Shown in pieces: positions 11,590 through 20,994 of a DNA stretch of 64,000 nucleotides; positions within the stretch are counted from its first letter, which is position 1; the number at the start of each line of letters is the position of its first letter. Both the position numbers and the translations under genes were made by a program. The notes below the pieces were generated by a model, which did not search any database, was not told the origin of the DNA, and was given only the letters and a program-made list of their open reading frames with translations. The stretch is from Roridomyces roridus (lineage: Eukaryota > Basidiomycota > Agaricomycetes > Agaricales > Mycenaceae): the NCBI GenBank assembly GCA_029378245.1, contig JARKIF010000030.1, forward strand, positions 558,001 to 622,000, written 5' to 3'.

Positions 11590-11817
11590 AGGGTCAATCA
11601 ACCTGATGAAAAACCCAATCAACCTGATTGATACGATTGTATCGACCTGATTGAGCGACCCACTCAGGCTGATTGACAAATCTGCCGAATTTTCAATCAG
11701 CATGAGTGAGTCGACACAATCAGGTTGATTGTGTCCACACTATCAGCCTGAGTGAGTTCGTCAGTCATCCTGATGCATTCGACTCAATCATCCTGATACA
11801 TTTTCCTTCCCACAGTG
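11590..11817. repeat. Right subterminal cluster of AATCAACCTGATTG-type motifs
   Basis: Nine related sites in about 200 bp: AATCAACCTGATGA, AATCAACCTGATTG, CGACCTGATTGAG, CAGGCTGATTGA, AATCAGCATGAG, AATCAGGTTGATTG, ATCAGCCTGAGTG, CATCCTGATGC and AATCATCCTGATAC. Spacing is about 20-30 bp, in both orientations. The same motif forms the left cluster. Confidence 0.65.
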
Positions 11818-11892
11818 TCTGCACCTTCGATTCTTCTGATTTCTGCACTGACTCGAAGACCCTTGTTCGACTCGGGGCTGGGTGTTGCGCGA
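11818..11892 (+). ncRNA. 3' half of the tRNA-like unit split at 8230
   Basis: After rejoining at TCTG the unit has a D-arm, then CTTCGA...TCGAAG where the other units have CCTGCA...TGCAGG, then T-arm CCTTG-TTCGACT-CGGGG and CTGGGT. The anticodon-stem position has changed on both sides while staying paired, which supports selection on RNA structure. Confidence 0.55.
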
Positions 11893-12057
11893 TCACTACG
11901 TGATTGTATATGTTTCTTTTGAGCCTCTGGTGTCGCGAGAATTGCACGGGCTGACGATACAAGTATGTAGTTGTATAGGAGTCTGGTCCCGAGACTAGAA
12001 CGTCGCATGGCGAGAATTTGGAACCATGTCAGTGATCAAGAAATCCAATGGCCCACA

Positions 12058-12140
12058 CAGAGCGGACGGTCCGCACCTGCGACTCGTTTCAGATCGTCAA
12101 TGAGTTGAGCAGAATACCCTCGTTCGACTCGGGGTTGGGT
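12058..12140 (+). ncRNA. tRNA-like unit upstream of the tandem array
   Basis: D-arm GCGG-ACGGT-CCGC, then CCTGC...AGCAG with a long loop, then T-arm CCTCG-TTCGACT-CGGGG. CCCACA near the 5' end can pair with TGTGGG just beyond the T-arm, so the acceptor stem is shifted or degenerate. Diverged copy. Confidence 0.45.
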
Positions 12141-12709
12141 TGTGGGTGGCGGAAAAAGTTTATTTTTGGGCCTCGACTCTCGGGTTGTTGAACTTGCACA
12201 TAGTCGGAGGATCTGCAGCTGGTAAGAGGCCCGTTGTACTTTTCCCCCTCTTCTCACATGTTCACCGAGGAGACTCAGTCTCTGGGAGGAAACAATTGGA
12301 CATGTGGACTTTGAACGTTTGAACTTGGACGAGGAAATAACTTGAAGCACTGGGCGGCGCGAATCTGTGGCTACTTTCGCGCGGCTCGAGGCCGAGTGCA
12401 TCGCAAATTTAGGTGTCATGGAGTTGTGAAGAATCCAAGCAAGCAAAAGGAAACATCCCAAGCGGAATGAAGCGTTGAAGGAGTGCAGATGGCATTAGTG
12501 TAAAATCCGCGAATAGACGTCGTTCGAATCGATGTTGAGTTCCATCATCCCAGACAGTCTTGAGCTTTTTGCCGGAGTATAGCGGAAGCAATCGTCTTCC
12601 TTTCGACCGGAAACGGCGGGATTCGAGTTCTGGAAAAGCAGATCCAAAGGCGGAAGGGTCCGCACCGCCATTCCATTCGAGGTTTTTCAAATTCTTCTCA
12701 CTTCTGAGC

Positions 12710-12806
12710 GACCCAGAAGCGCAAGGTCCCCACCTGTTCAATGAGAGTCTGTCGCGGATCACCTCTGCCTCCTTCGGGGCTTCCTCGTTCGAATCGGGGC
12801 TGCACC
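12710..12806 (+). ncRNA. tRNA-like unit 1
   Basis: GACCCAG start and T-arm CCTCG-TTCGAAT-CGGGG are present, but the D-arm (GCGCAAGGTCCCC) and acceptor 3' strand (CTGCACC) have decayed. Confidence 0.4.
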
Positions 12807-12875
12807 ATGGTAGATCAGGTTTGTTTGCTTTTTTGTTCACATTTTTTGGCCCAAACTTCAAGGTCTGGAAAAGAC

Positions 12876-12967
12876 AACCCAGAAGCGGAGGCTAGGTCCG
12901 CACCTGCTTTCTGTTGGCCAATAGTATAGTTTCTGCCGGACATCCTCGTTCGAATCGGGGCTGGGTC
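12876..12967 (+). ncRNA. tRNA-like unit 2
   Basis: Acceptor ACCCAG/CTGGGT, D-arm GCGG-AGGCTAGGT-CCGC with a canonical-length 9-nt loop, anticodon stem CCTGC/GCCGG (one mismatch), T-arm CCTCG-TTCGAAT-CGGGG. A TTTTT run follows at about 12986. Confidence 0.6.
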
Positions 12968-13052
12968 ATGGTTCTCTCCTTCGACTTTTTCGTTCACATT
13001 TTTTGCCCAGATTAGCCCAAACCGCATTGAATCCTTGCAAAAGACGAGTCAC

Positions 13053-13146
13053 GACCCAGGAGCGGGGAGCGGAAGGTTCGCACCCGCATTCAGCCCAGCT
13101 ACTACTTGCTTCTACAGGGCGTCCTCGTTCGAATCGGGGCTGGGCC
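13053..13146 (+). ncRNA. tRNA-like unit 3
   Basis: Acceptor GACCCAG/CTGGGCC and a perfect T-arm; a 7-8 nt insertion lies in front of the D-arm and the anticodon stem is weak. A TTTTT run follows at about 13173. Confidence 0.5.
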
Positions 13147-13230
13147 ATACTATAGCGCCTTGGCAGTAACAGATTTTTGTTCACATTCCAGCCAAATCAG
13201 CCCAAACGCGCATTCAAAGCTTCCACAAGG

Positions 13231-13293
13231 GACCCAAAAGTGGTAGGCTCGCATCTGCATTCCATAATAGTTGTTGGCTCTGTAGGGTATGCC
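13231..13293 (+). ncRNA. tRNA-like unit 4, lacking the T-arm
   Basis: GACCCAA, TGGTAGGCTCGC and ATCTGCATTCCAT match the 5' two-thirds of the unit. The T-arm and 3' acceptor are deleted, and the next leader follows directly, explaining the short 101-bp period here. Confidence 0.5.
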
Positions 13294-13331
13294 CAGGATT
13301 CGCCCAAACCCCATTCAAGGCTTGCAAAAGA

Positions 13332-13423
13332 AACCCAGAGGCGGAAGGTCCGCACTTGCATTCCATAGCGAGGATCTCTCTATTGCCTCTGCGGGACATC
13401 CTCGTTCGATTCGAGGCTGGGTC
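13332..13423 (+). ncRNA. tRNA-like unit 5
   Basis: D-arm GCGG-AAGGT-CCGC, anticodon stem CTTGC/GCGGG (paired with G-T wobbles), T-arm CCTCG-TTCGATT-CGAGG (fully paired), acceptor 3' CTGGGTC. TTTT follows at about 13444. Confidence 0.6.
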
Positions 13424-13501
13424 ATAGGGGTATTCCAAGTCATGTTTTGTTCACATTTTTGCCCAGATTAGCTCAAACCGCGTTGAATGCTTGCAAAAGA
13501 C

Positions 13502-13590
13502 GACCCAGAAGCGGTAGGTCTGCACCTGCATTCCATCATTGTCCGCTCTAATATTTCTGCAGGGCATCCTCGTTCGATTCAGGCTGGGTC
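13502..13590 (+). ncRNA. tRNA-like unit 6
   Basis: Acceptor GACCCAG/CTGGGTC (7/7), D-arm GCGG-TAGGT-CTGC, anticodon stem CCTGC/GCAGG (5/5); the T-arm has lost one base. TTTTT follows at about 13613. Confidence 0.6.
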
Positions 13591-13672
13591 TGATCATATA
13601 GTCTTGATATCATTTTTATTCACATTTTTGCCCAGAATTAGCCCAAAAGCCGATGCAAGCCCGCCAGAGAAC

Positions 13673-13778
13673 GACCCAGAGGCGGCTGGTACCGCACCTG
13701 CAATTCATTGCATTCCGTGTGTTGGACGCTTCTACGTATACAGGGCATCCCGGGCCTCGTTCGATTCGAGGCTGGGTC
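13673..13778 (+). ncRNA. tRNA-like unit 7
   Basis: Acceptor GACCCAG/CTGGGTC, D-arm GCGG-CTGGTA-CCGC, stem CCTG/CAGG with an enlarged loop, T-arm CCTCG-TTCGATT-CGAGG. TTTTTT follows at about 13802. Confidence 0.6.
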
Positions 13779-13859
13779 ATAAGGACCCTCGGCGGTAACA
13801 CTTTTTTGTTCACATTCCAGCCAGAAGTAGCCAAACGCGCATTCAAAGCTTCCACAAGG

Positions 13860-13947
13860 GACCCAGAAGCGGTAGGTCCGCACCTGCATTCCATAATTGT
13901 TGGCTAGTGTTTCTGCAGGACATCCCCGTTCAATTCGGCGTTGGATC
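13860..13947 (+). ncRNA. tRNA-like unit 8
   Basis: D-arm GCGG-TAGGT-CCGC and anticodon stem CCTGC/GCAGG both perfect. The T-loop is TTCAATT and the 3' acceptor TTGGATC, so the 3' part is decaying. A run of about ten T follows at 13974. Confidence 0.55.
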
Positions 13948-14035
13948 ATACTCCTTGTCGTGGTAAGCTGCTCTTTTTTTTTCGCATTTTTTGGCCCAGA
14001 TGAGCCCAAACCCCCATTCAATACATGCAAAAGAC

Positions 14036-14128
14036 GACCCAGAAGCGGTTGGACCGCACCTGCATTCTATAAGAAGTGTGTCGAGGCAAGTTTCTGCAGC
14101 GCACGCTCGTTCGAATCGAGACTGGGTC
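14036..14128 (+). ncRNA. tRNA-like unit 9 (last of the array)
   Basis: Acceptor GACCCAG/CTGGGTC, D-arm GCGG-TTGGA-CCGC, anticodon stem CCTGC/GCAGC (4/5), T-arm CTCG-TTCGAAT-CGAG. TTTTT follows at about 14152. If the loop is a tRNA anticodon loop, positions 34-36 read TCT here and TCC in most other units. Confidence 0.6.
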
Positions 14129-14274
14129 CTTAATCTGTCCGGTGCAGCCCCTTTTTCCACGGAGTCTGTGCCCCAACGCCGCTGGCAGCAGAAAGTCAAC
14201 ATTCAACACAGCATAAATTATTCTTATCGCCCTTCTTTCTCCTTCTCCTTCTCTTTCCGTCACTTCGTTTTTAT

Positions 14275-17200
14275 TTAAAACAACTCAACAACCCCCCTCC
14301 TCCCATCCACCACACCCACCACCTTGCTCTCGAAATCAAACACCCCGCCGCCTTGATACACCACAAGTTCCTGCTCCTCCTGCAAGAGGGAATGGGAATG
14401 CGCCGCAGTCAAACCGAGCGCGGCGTCCATGTTGGTCGTAGCGAGCGCCATGGCGGTACGATAATCGAGTGCGCCGTCTGCGTCGAGTGCAGCCTGTAAT
14501 AGCATCAAGAAGTTAGTGGGGTGGATTAAACTTAGATGAGCAGAGATACGACATACCCAAGCAACTTCGAACCGCGCATTCCTGGCATCATAATCCGATG
14601 TAACGCCCAGCGCGACATTGACGCCGTGCTCGAGTAGTTTAGTCACCGACGTAGAGTGCGAAAGCGGGGGACCCGGCAGCCTAGGTTTGTGTTCAACATC
14701 CAACGTTCACCAGGTGCAGAGGGAAAAAGAGAAGAAGAAAGACTTACACCCTTCGCCGATCCCACGTCTCGGGATAAGGCCTCGCCGGAGCGAGTACAAC
14801 ACTCACACCAGCCTTGCCAATCTCCTCCGCGAGCCGATGCGCCTCCGTCGCGCCCGCAAACGTCATCCGCAACTTCACACCACCCAAGGAATATTGAGAG
14901 TCGAATTCGGCCTTGAGGCTGAGCAGCGTAGCCATGATATCCGCGTTGTGCACCGACACAACGAGTGGGATCTCGCCCTACAAAGTCAAGTCATTCAGAT
15001 CGAGGAGTAAGAAGATAGGATAATGAGATTGGACTCACGCCTACGACCCTCGTCCACGGCCCAGTCGGATCGAAAAACAGCTTATTCCTCAACGCAGCAA
15101 TCTGCGTGCTCACACTCGCAAGCATATCCGAGTGGACTGCAACATGCAGCGCCGTCTCGGCCTGTACTACCGCACCATCCGCAAGACCGTTGATAGCGCC
15201 AGTGGAGAACGCCACGCCCATGCCACGCATGAATCCGCGTCCCATGGGTGCTACGACGGCGGTGGTGACGCCTCCGCGGTATGCGTACCTACCAGGAATC
15301 AGTCAAAGAAAAGAGCCGAGGGCGAAAGAGAAAACGTACAGCGTATTCCTGCCCCCAAACTGCAGCCCATCCACAGCTCCCACAACCGTATCCGCACGCA
15401 AAATCCCCGGAACCACCATCGTAAGCGGGTCAAAAACCCTCCCATCCGTAGTCGAAGCCTCGAGCATAATCTCACTCAGCCCCAAATCCGAGCCGAACGT
15501 CGTGAGCCCCGGTGCGAGGACGCCGCCCATGAGATCGACGACAGTCGTCCCAGCCGGTGCGTATCCCTCTTTTGCACACCCACCATCGCCCTCACGTGCA
15601 ATGCACCGAATGGCCCCGTGCTCAACACCAGCCTGCCACCTCCCTCCCTCCTCTGCGCTGGCGAGCTGAACTACCCCTCCCTCCGCCCGCCTCCAAACCT
15701 CCGTAACATTAACAAACAACACCTGTCCACCCGTCGTCTTCTTCCCCTCCAACGGCGGCAACCCCTCATATTCAATCGTCCGTCGAACTTCCTCCTCCCA
15801 ATCAGGCGTCTGCGGCACGTCCTGGAACAGCGGTGGCTTGGGAGCAAGTACAGCGGGATCCTCCAGCTGGGGGATCCCGTCAATGTACACCTGGACAGGC
15901 GTCGCACCAAGTGCAAGGGGGTGCGAGTCCCAGATGACCAGATCCGCGTCGTAGCCCGCCATCAATCTCCCGACTCTCCACCCGACTCCAAGTGCATCAG
16001 CCGGCGTCGACGTAACGCTCGCAATCGCCAGGGCTGGGTTGAGGCTGTAGTAGTGCGCCTGCTGCGCTTCGTACATGAGATACCGAGAGTTCAGAACAGG
16101 GTGGTCGGACTGGGATTCGTTGGATTCATAGTAAAAAGGAGGAGAGAACGAACCTTCATGATTACGGGCAACCCGTTATCCGACAAAATACGAGGAGCAA
16201 ACTCGGAACCCCGGTAAGCCTCGCGTTTTTTGCGAAAGTTGGACGCAAATAGCGCGATGGACGGGATGTTGCCCTGCAGGAAATCAGTCCATGTCCCTCG
16301 GAATAACAGTGTACTCACCCAAGCTTTCTTCAAAAGATTTGGAACGAGGTACGTCTCACCGGCATGGTGGATCGAAGCGACGGGGAACTTAAACTCGTTT
16401 GTGAGCTGGTTCGGATATCAGTACAGTCAAAGCAGCGAGAAATAAGGACGACGTACGCGGACAAGCTGGTCCAAATCGACGGCCTAGGCGAGGAAGTAAG
16501 TGCAAGATCTTGAGTTATTGATCTTACATATGGAACGCACCTCATAACAATGCACACTGAGCTTCACCCTCCCTCTCAGCACATCCACGAGCGCTTCCCA
16601 CTGCAGACTCTCCGGGAACGCCTCGACCCCATCCCACAGGCCCGCCTCGGCACGAGCACAAAAAGCGTCCTGTGCATCACGGACTTGACGCGCCTCGTTG
16701 TAAGCGCGTCGAAACTCCCAGGCACTGTCCATGCGCGTTTGAGAGTAGACGCGAGATGGATTCTCGCCACATGCGTGCCTATCGTTGGTGAGTCGAGTAA
16801 GGCAGAGAGAAGATAAATGTACTTCATATGGCGCCATTTGGGTCGGGTATCCGAAGAGTTGAGTCCGAGCGTGAGCGGTGGCTCGAGAATCATCGCAGAA
16901 GTCGAGCGCTCCGCGGTGGGGCGGAGCTTAATCAAGAATGCTTGGCCACCTACGTACAGTGAGCAAGGTATACGATGAGGATAGACCAACGACGCACCGA
17001 TATTGTTGGCACTGCCCGGTAGAATCTGGGCCGTCGTGACGCCGCCAGCGATGGCAAGCCGGTACGCGTCGTCGTGGGTGTTGAGCCCGTCGATGCTGCG
17101 AAGCCACGGCAAGATCGGAGCTTTGACGGAATTGGTGTCATCCGCACCTGAAGAAGTCAGGGCAAGAATGAAGGAAGAGCTTGTAGCAGACGCACCATTG

Positions 17201-17643
17201 AGCTCAGGCGCAGAGCCCACCCCCAAATGCGAATGCGCGTCCACGATACCAGGAGAAATCCATTTGCCCCGAGCATCGATGATTTGGAGGTCCGAACGCT
17301 CAGTGAGCACACGAGGGATGTATCCAACGCCGAGGACAATGCCTTTGTCGAGGAAGATGTCGCCAAAGACGATTTCGGTCCCGTTACGGCCGCCAGTGAG
17401 GATCTTGGCGTTGCGGATAAGCACGGGCGGGGTGCCAGCGACGAATCGGTCTGAGCCGTCTGTCGTACGCGACGTGAGGAGGCTTGCAGGTGGGTCGAGA
17501 GACGCGTGGAGAGCACGGCACTGTGGAGGTGCCAGTGCTTGGGGGCGTGTGAGGTGAGGAGAGGAGAAGAGGGTATGCAGGCCCAGAAGCGTCAAGGCGA
17601 TGGCTGCGGGCAAGTACCACCGAGGATGGCGCTTGCGGTCCAT
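14275..17643 (-). CDS. Membrane-anchored amidohydrolase (metal-dependent hydrolase superfamily)
   Basis: A large fungal amidohydrolase of the imidazolonepropionase-like group; the substrate is unknown. Twelve exons: 17643-17196, 17147-16998, 16949-16823, 16778-16541, 16483-16457 (27 bp), 16405-16319, 16273-16154, 16109-15340, 15288-15039, 14977-14748, 14680-14557 and 14493-14275. They total 2790 bp (929 aa) with consistent phases. A short basic N-terminus is followed by one hydrophobic segment (WYLPAAIALTLLGLHTLF), giving a type-II anchor or uncleaved signal. Seen: GKWISPGIVDAHSHLG with the metal-binding His-x-His, GGVTTAQILPGSANNIGGQA, SDNGLPVIMKSDHP, a second half with AGYDADLVIWDSHPLALGA, and GVTSDYDARNARFEVAWA near the C-terminus. 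The upstream in-frame ATG at 17847 is taken as untranslated because the hydrophobic anchor fits better near the start. It looks intact; its 5' end is duplicated at 54787-55500. Confidence 0.87.
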
Positions 17644-18383
17644 CGTCGTGGTGGTGGAAAGAATCCGAATCGTCCGAAGATAAGCGTGACCAAAGCGTGA
17701 CTGAAGCCGAGATGCCGAACATTCCTTGATCCGAGCGCTCGTCAGCCCATTCCTCGTCTTTGGTCTGGCCCCGGCCAAAGAAGCTTCAGGACTCGCACAA
17801 TGCTTTCTCTGTTCTCGCTGGTCCGCCGCATCCATACTGCTGAGCAATCCGAGTCAGTCCAGACCGTCGTTCCTGGTTCCAGTTTGACGCAAGTTCGTGG
17901 TCCACTTGCACCGTGCCGGAGCTGATGTACTTATCCGGGTCTACCGGAGTCCATCTCACAGTTATGTTTGACCTGGACAAGGGGAACGGAGGCAACAAGA
18001 CGTTCGTGGCTCTCGGAGTCTGATCATTCGCAAATATTCTTTCGGCTTCGTATTTCTGGGTGGCAGGATACTGGGTGGGACTCGGCAGCTTTGGGGCCTT
18101 TCATGCTTATAATTCTCGGTTGTGTCTGGATCTGCGTCTGGTATAAGCTCCAACGACGAAACCTAGACTCGAGTTGCACGAACCCGCCAAATTCGCAGTC
18201 CGACTTCCAACAGGAACGCCATCCAGGAGACTCGGAAAAAGTCCCGCGTTCCACGCCTCTCTTGAAATATGCGAAGCCAAGCCTATAAAGACTGGGCCAT
18301 GAGCTCTCCGATTCAACAACCCAGCACCCGACCACAACAAGCCACCTGCTCCAACTTAACCCCTCCTCTAAAGACAGACTATA
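17644..18383. promoter_or_regulatory. Divergent intergenic region, with TATA box for the 18384 gene
   Basis: 740 bp between two genes that diverge. CCTATAAAGAC at about 18282-18292 sits some 95 bp upstream of the ATG at 18384 and is a credible TATA box. The part from 17644 to about 18100 is repeated near 54960-55500. Confidence 0.5.
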
Positions 18384-19201
18384 ATGGGATCTTACACTTC
18401 CACCCTCAACGACACTTCCTCGACCCTCTACATCACTTACGCAGCCAACGACCAGGGACTTCAGGTCCTCGACGACTTTATCAACGGTATCGAGACTGTC
18501 GACTGGTCCGACGACGATGCTCCAGAAGGCACGAAAGCTGCGGTTGCAACTGCCACTGCGAGCACGACTAGTGCTGCCAGTGCGACGACTGCTGCAACCA
18601 CAACGACTTCCGCCAGCGGGACGACTAGTGACGTGACCGTCGCATCCTTGTAAGTCAATTTCCTCCCTCATCCCGCTCTGTACTACATCAACTCATCTGC
18701 GCGCTCGAATAGCATAGCGAGTGTCGGCAGCGGCGCCCTCGCCCAAGGCTACCACGCCGTCTCCGCCGGAGACTCCTACGTCTCGGACAAACTCACTCTC
18801 AGCCTCGTCCACCAAGCCGACGTCATCCTAGCCGAGCAAATCAACACCACGAACATGGTCATGGTGTACAAGGGGAGCTTCACAGTTTGGAGTGGGGCGA
18901 CGGATGGGTGCGTTTTCGCTCACCTACTCTCCAACTCAAAGGTTCACAGTGCTAATCTGCTTGTAGTTCGACGAAAACCTACACCCTCTCAAGCCAACTC
19001 GGCTCCCTCCAGAGCCAGGCTTTTGAAATCGCCTCTGGCACCGTCGTGGCGGTTGGTACTGCAGCTGTCGTTGGCGCTGAACAAGTCGTCATACAGCATA
19101 TTCAGGCCGAGGAGGCGGCGGGTCAGATGGATGCTGCTACTGCCAACGCAGCTATTGCTCAGCTTCAACAAGCTATTGCGGCGCAGACGGCGGGGCAGTA
19201 G
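18384..19201 (+). CDS. Unknown Ala/Thr-rich protein, 231 aa
   Basis: Not recognised. Three exons, 18384-18649, 18713-18907 and 18967-19201 (696 bp), in frame across both introns. The N-terminal part has TLYITYAANDQGLQVLDDFI and IETVDWSDDD, then an Ala/Thr/Ser-rich stretch (about residues 50-85). The rest is mixed alpha/beta-like and ends in an Ala/Gln-rich helix (AGQMDAATANAAIAQLQQA). There is no signal peptide; a weakly hydrophobic patch GTVVAVGTAAVVGAEQVV might contact membrane. A TATA box lies upstream, and the frame and splice sites are clean, so I take it as a real gene. A distantly similar LEEFINSFTIVEL phrase occurs near 42910. Confidence 0.65.
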
Positions 19202-19335
19202 GAGATTCGGTATTGATATTCGAATTCCACCTTATTAGAAGTAGTATCCTGGTTTAAAGTAATTACCGATAATGTTCATCTCCAAACGATTGTGAGTGAA
19301 GAAGGCATTCATATCTTTCAGAATCCTGGAATACA

Positions 19336-19423
19336 GACCCAGAGCGGAAGGTGCGCGCCTGCAAGTTATAAGGTGTGAATTATCTTCAGCAGGTATTACC
19401 CTCGTTCGACTCGAGGCTGGGTC
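19336..19423 (+). ncRNA. tRNA-like unit (dispersed copy)
   Basis: Acceptor GACCCAG/CTGGGTC 7/7, anticodon stem CCTGC/GCAGG 5/5 with a 26-nt loop, T-arm CCTCG-TTCGACT-CGAGG 5/5, then TTTTTTTTT at 19441. The D-arm is imperfect. Confidence 0.6.
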
Positions 19424-19532
19424 CTGAAGGGGATCCCGCATTTTTTTTTCTCAAGGCACGGGAGCAGGTGCAAACAGTCTGCGATATGACGACCATGAAG
19501 CAGTGGATTCATATCCTTCAAGTTCGTTGAAT

Positions 19533-19609
19533 ACAGGAGCGGACGCTCGGCACCCGCGATTTGGATCGGGTCATGTAAGCAGGTACCCTCGTTCGACTCG
19601 AGGCTGGTC
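19533..19609 (+). ncRNA. tRNA-like unit (dispersed, partly decayed)
   Basis: GAGCGG start, GCAGG and a perfect T-arm CCTCG-TTCGACT-CGAGG are present; the acceptor stem is eroded (CTGGTC). A further T-arm-bearing remnant lies at about 19808-19858. Confidence 0.45.
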
Positions 19610-20089
19610 ACGTACACGCAGCTGGGCAGCGCTTTTTGGAGCATCGTCCGGGTAATTGAACGGGTTTTTATTGAAGAGCTGCCTGTAGTGAAGCAGTCGT
19701 GGTTCTGATTTCACGAAAGTCTGAACTTCGAAACCCCTGCCCATGGAAACTCTTCGTTGCCAGAGGAATACTAGTCAACGGCAGGATCCAAAAGGGCCTG
19801 CAAACGACGACCCAAAGCCCTTGGGTCCCAGGGCATCCTCGTTCGACTCGAGGTTGCGTTATTCGCGGTGCCTTCGTTTTTTGCTCAAAGGGAAATATTC
19901 TGAAATATTCCAACAATTCGATGATGGTAGGATACTTGACGCCTTGAAAACAAGACTTGAATGCACTGACTATGTACGTGGTTTCTGAGAAGGAATTCCA
20001 GGTCGACGCCAGAGCTCGTGTATCTGGAGTCCATCTTACAGTATGTTTGACCAGTGTCGAGTGCAGTCACTCTGAACTCACTGAAATTA

Positions 20090-20575
20090 GGTGAAGGCGT
20101 CCACTCGGACTGATGAGAGGTACAAAAAACCAACTATTCCAACGCCTGCACGAGACCTCAGCTTGATGCTTCTCGGTCAAGGCTTTCCCCATTTTCTTCC
20201 ACAGAACGTCATACTCCAACCCTTCCACAACCAAGCTGTCTCATTTCCAGGCAACAGATCGGCAGTCGTTTCGATACACTTCAAGCCAGGGAAAACACGC
20301 GAGACAAATTCGGCGACAGGGGGTACTTTTGAGACTGGGGTTTCCTCAACGTTCTTGTCGGAGTGGTCCAGCATTGCGGGCCGGCCCCCAAATGAGAATT
20401 CCTCCAGGGAAGAGGGAACATTCGGGACGCAATGGTGGTGGAAATGAGCGAGAGCAGATGAGTGCCACAAGCTCGGGGACTTGACAGCTGCTTGCAAAAT
20501 TCTGGGCGGAGTCTCGCCGGGGAGTGTGTGCGGATGAAGTGCGGGTGATTGGAGCAACTGAATAGACAGCGTCAT
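20090..20575 (-). pseudogene. F-box/LRR-like C-terminal fragment
   Basis: The minus strand reads VPPVAEFVSRVFPGLKCIET followed by TADLLPGNETAWLW, then after a one-base frame change LEYDVLWKKMGKALTEKH. This resembles the last segment of mushroom F-box-like proteins (compare CVARYIKAVFPKLRSI in the pseudogene at 30849). There is no F-box or start nearby, so it is a remnant. Confidence 0.45.
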
Positions 20576-20994
20576 TCGACGTCAGGAAATTTCCTTAAAC
20601 GGTGTCTGGCCGCACTTAAACCGACACGTTTCCCCAGCCGACTCCGCCCACAATTTTGCAAGCAGCTGGAAGGCAACCTTGAGGCAACCATAAGTACGTG
20701 ATGGTGAAGAGAAAGGAGCCGAGCAGTCACACGTAAGCATGTCAATACAAGGCCACACAATATGATCATTTTCTGATCTCGCTCCTTGCCGTTCTCCCCC
20801 ATGCATCGCTTGTTGAATTGGACAACTGATCTAATACAGGAGCTGGGGGAATTGCACTTGCAAGCCCCCGTATATATACTACATGCAATGCTGCGCCGCA
20901 GCTCTGCGCAGACTACGGCGCAGCCGTAGAAGCAAATACGCGGTGGTCTAAATACTCCCAGGCCCGTGGTTTCTCCGTTCACACAGCGGGCCTA

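Larger units (their letters stand above)
8231..11817. mobile_element. 3.6-kb CACTG-ended DNA transposon (CMC/CACTA-like), no transposase recognised
   Basis: The left end reads CACTGTGGGAAGCAAG and the right end, on the other strand, CACTGTGGGAAGGAAA; the similarity runs about 35 bp inwards to ATCAGGNTGATTGA. The flanks repeat TCTG (8227-8230 and 11818-11821), a 4-bp duplication where typical CACTA elements make 3. Removing the element rejoins a tRNA-like unit exactly. Plus-strand exon-like frames exist (for instance MENPDFAGFYPQ near 9120, then a Ser/Pro-rich frame from about 9208) but no transposase motif was recognised, so it is probably a deletion derivative or carries an unfamiliar gene. 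Confidence 0.78.
12480..14135 (+). repeat. Tandem array of tRNA-like units, period about 175 bp
   Basis: Nine readable units begin near 12710, 12876, 13053, 13231, 13332, 13502, 13673, 13860 and 14036, after a degenerate one near 12490-12540. Each period has a leader containing GTTCACATTTTTGCCCAG and TTGCAAAAGAC, then the tRNA-like core, then most often a T-run of 4-10 some 20-40 nt downstream. Core: GACCCAG (acceptor 5'), two unpaired bases, GCGG-loop with GG-CCGC (D-arm), CCTGC...GCAGG (anticodon stem with a 22-35 nt loop), about 4 nt, CCTCG-TTCGANT-CGRGG (T-arm), CTGGGTC (acceptor 3'). TTCGANTC matches the Pol III B box. No frame through the region codes for a recognisable protein. Confidence 0.75.
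19236..20000. repeat. Repeat block related to 35590-36490
   Basis: Shares scattered phrases in the same order with the later block: tRNA-like units, GCTTTTTGGAGCATCG, TTGAACG(G/A)GTTTT(T/C)ATTGA, CAAAGGGAAATATT-like text and GACTTGAATGCA. It has no coding potential. It is probably a diverged segmental duplicate or two copies of one non-autonomous repeat. Confidence 0.55.

Noticed and set aside
12036..14278. Many 60-140 aa open frames on both strands through the 12-14 kb array
   Set aside because: They repeat with the 175-bp period, change with every unit's indels and follow the tRNA-like consensus; they are shadows of an RNA repeat.
15132..16217. Plus-strand 361-aa frame
   Set aside because: Antisense shadow of the largest amidohydrolase exon; the minus strand carries the conserved motifs.
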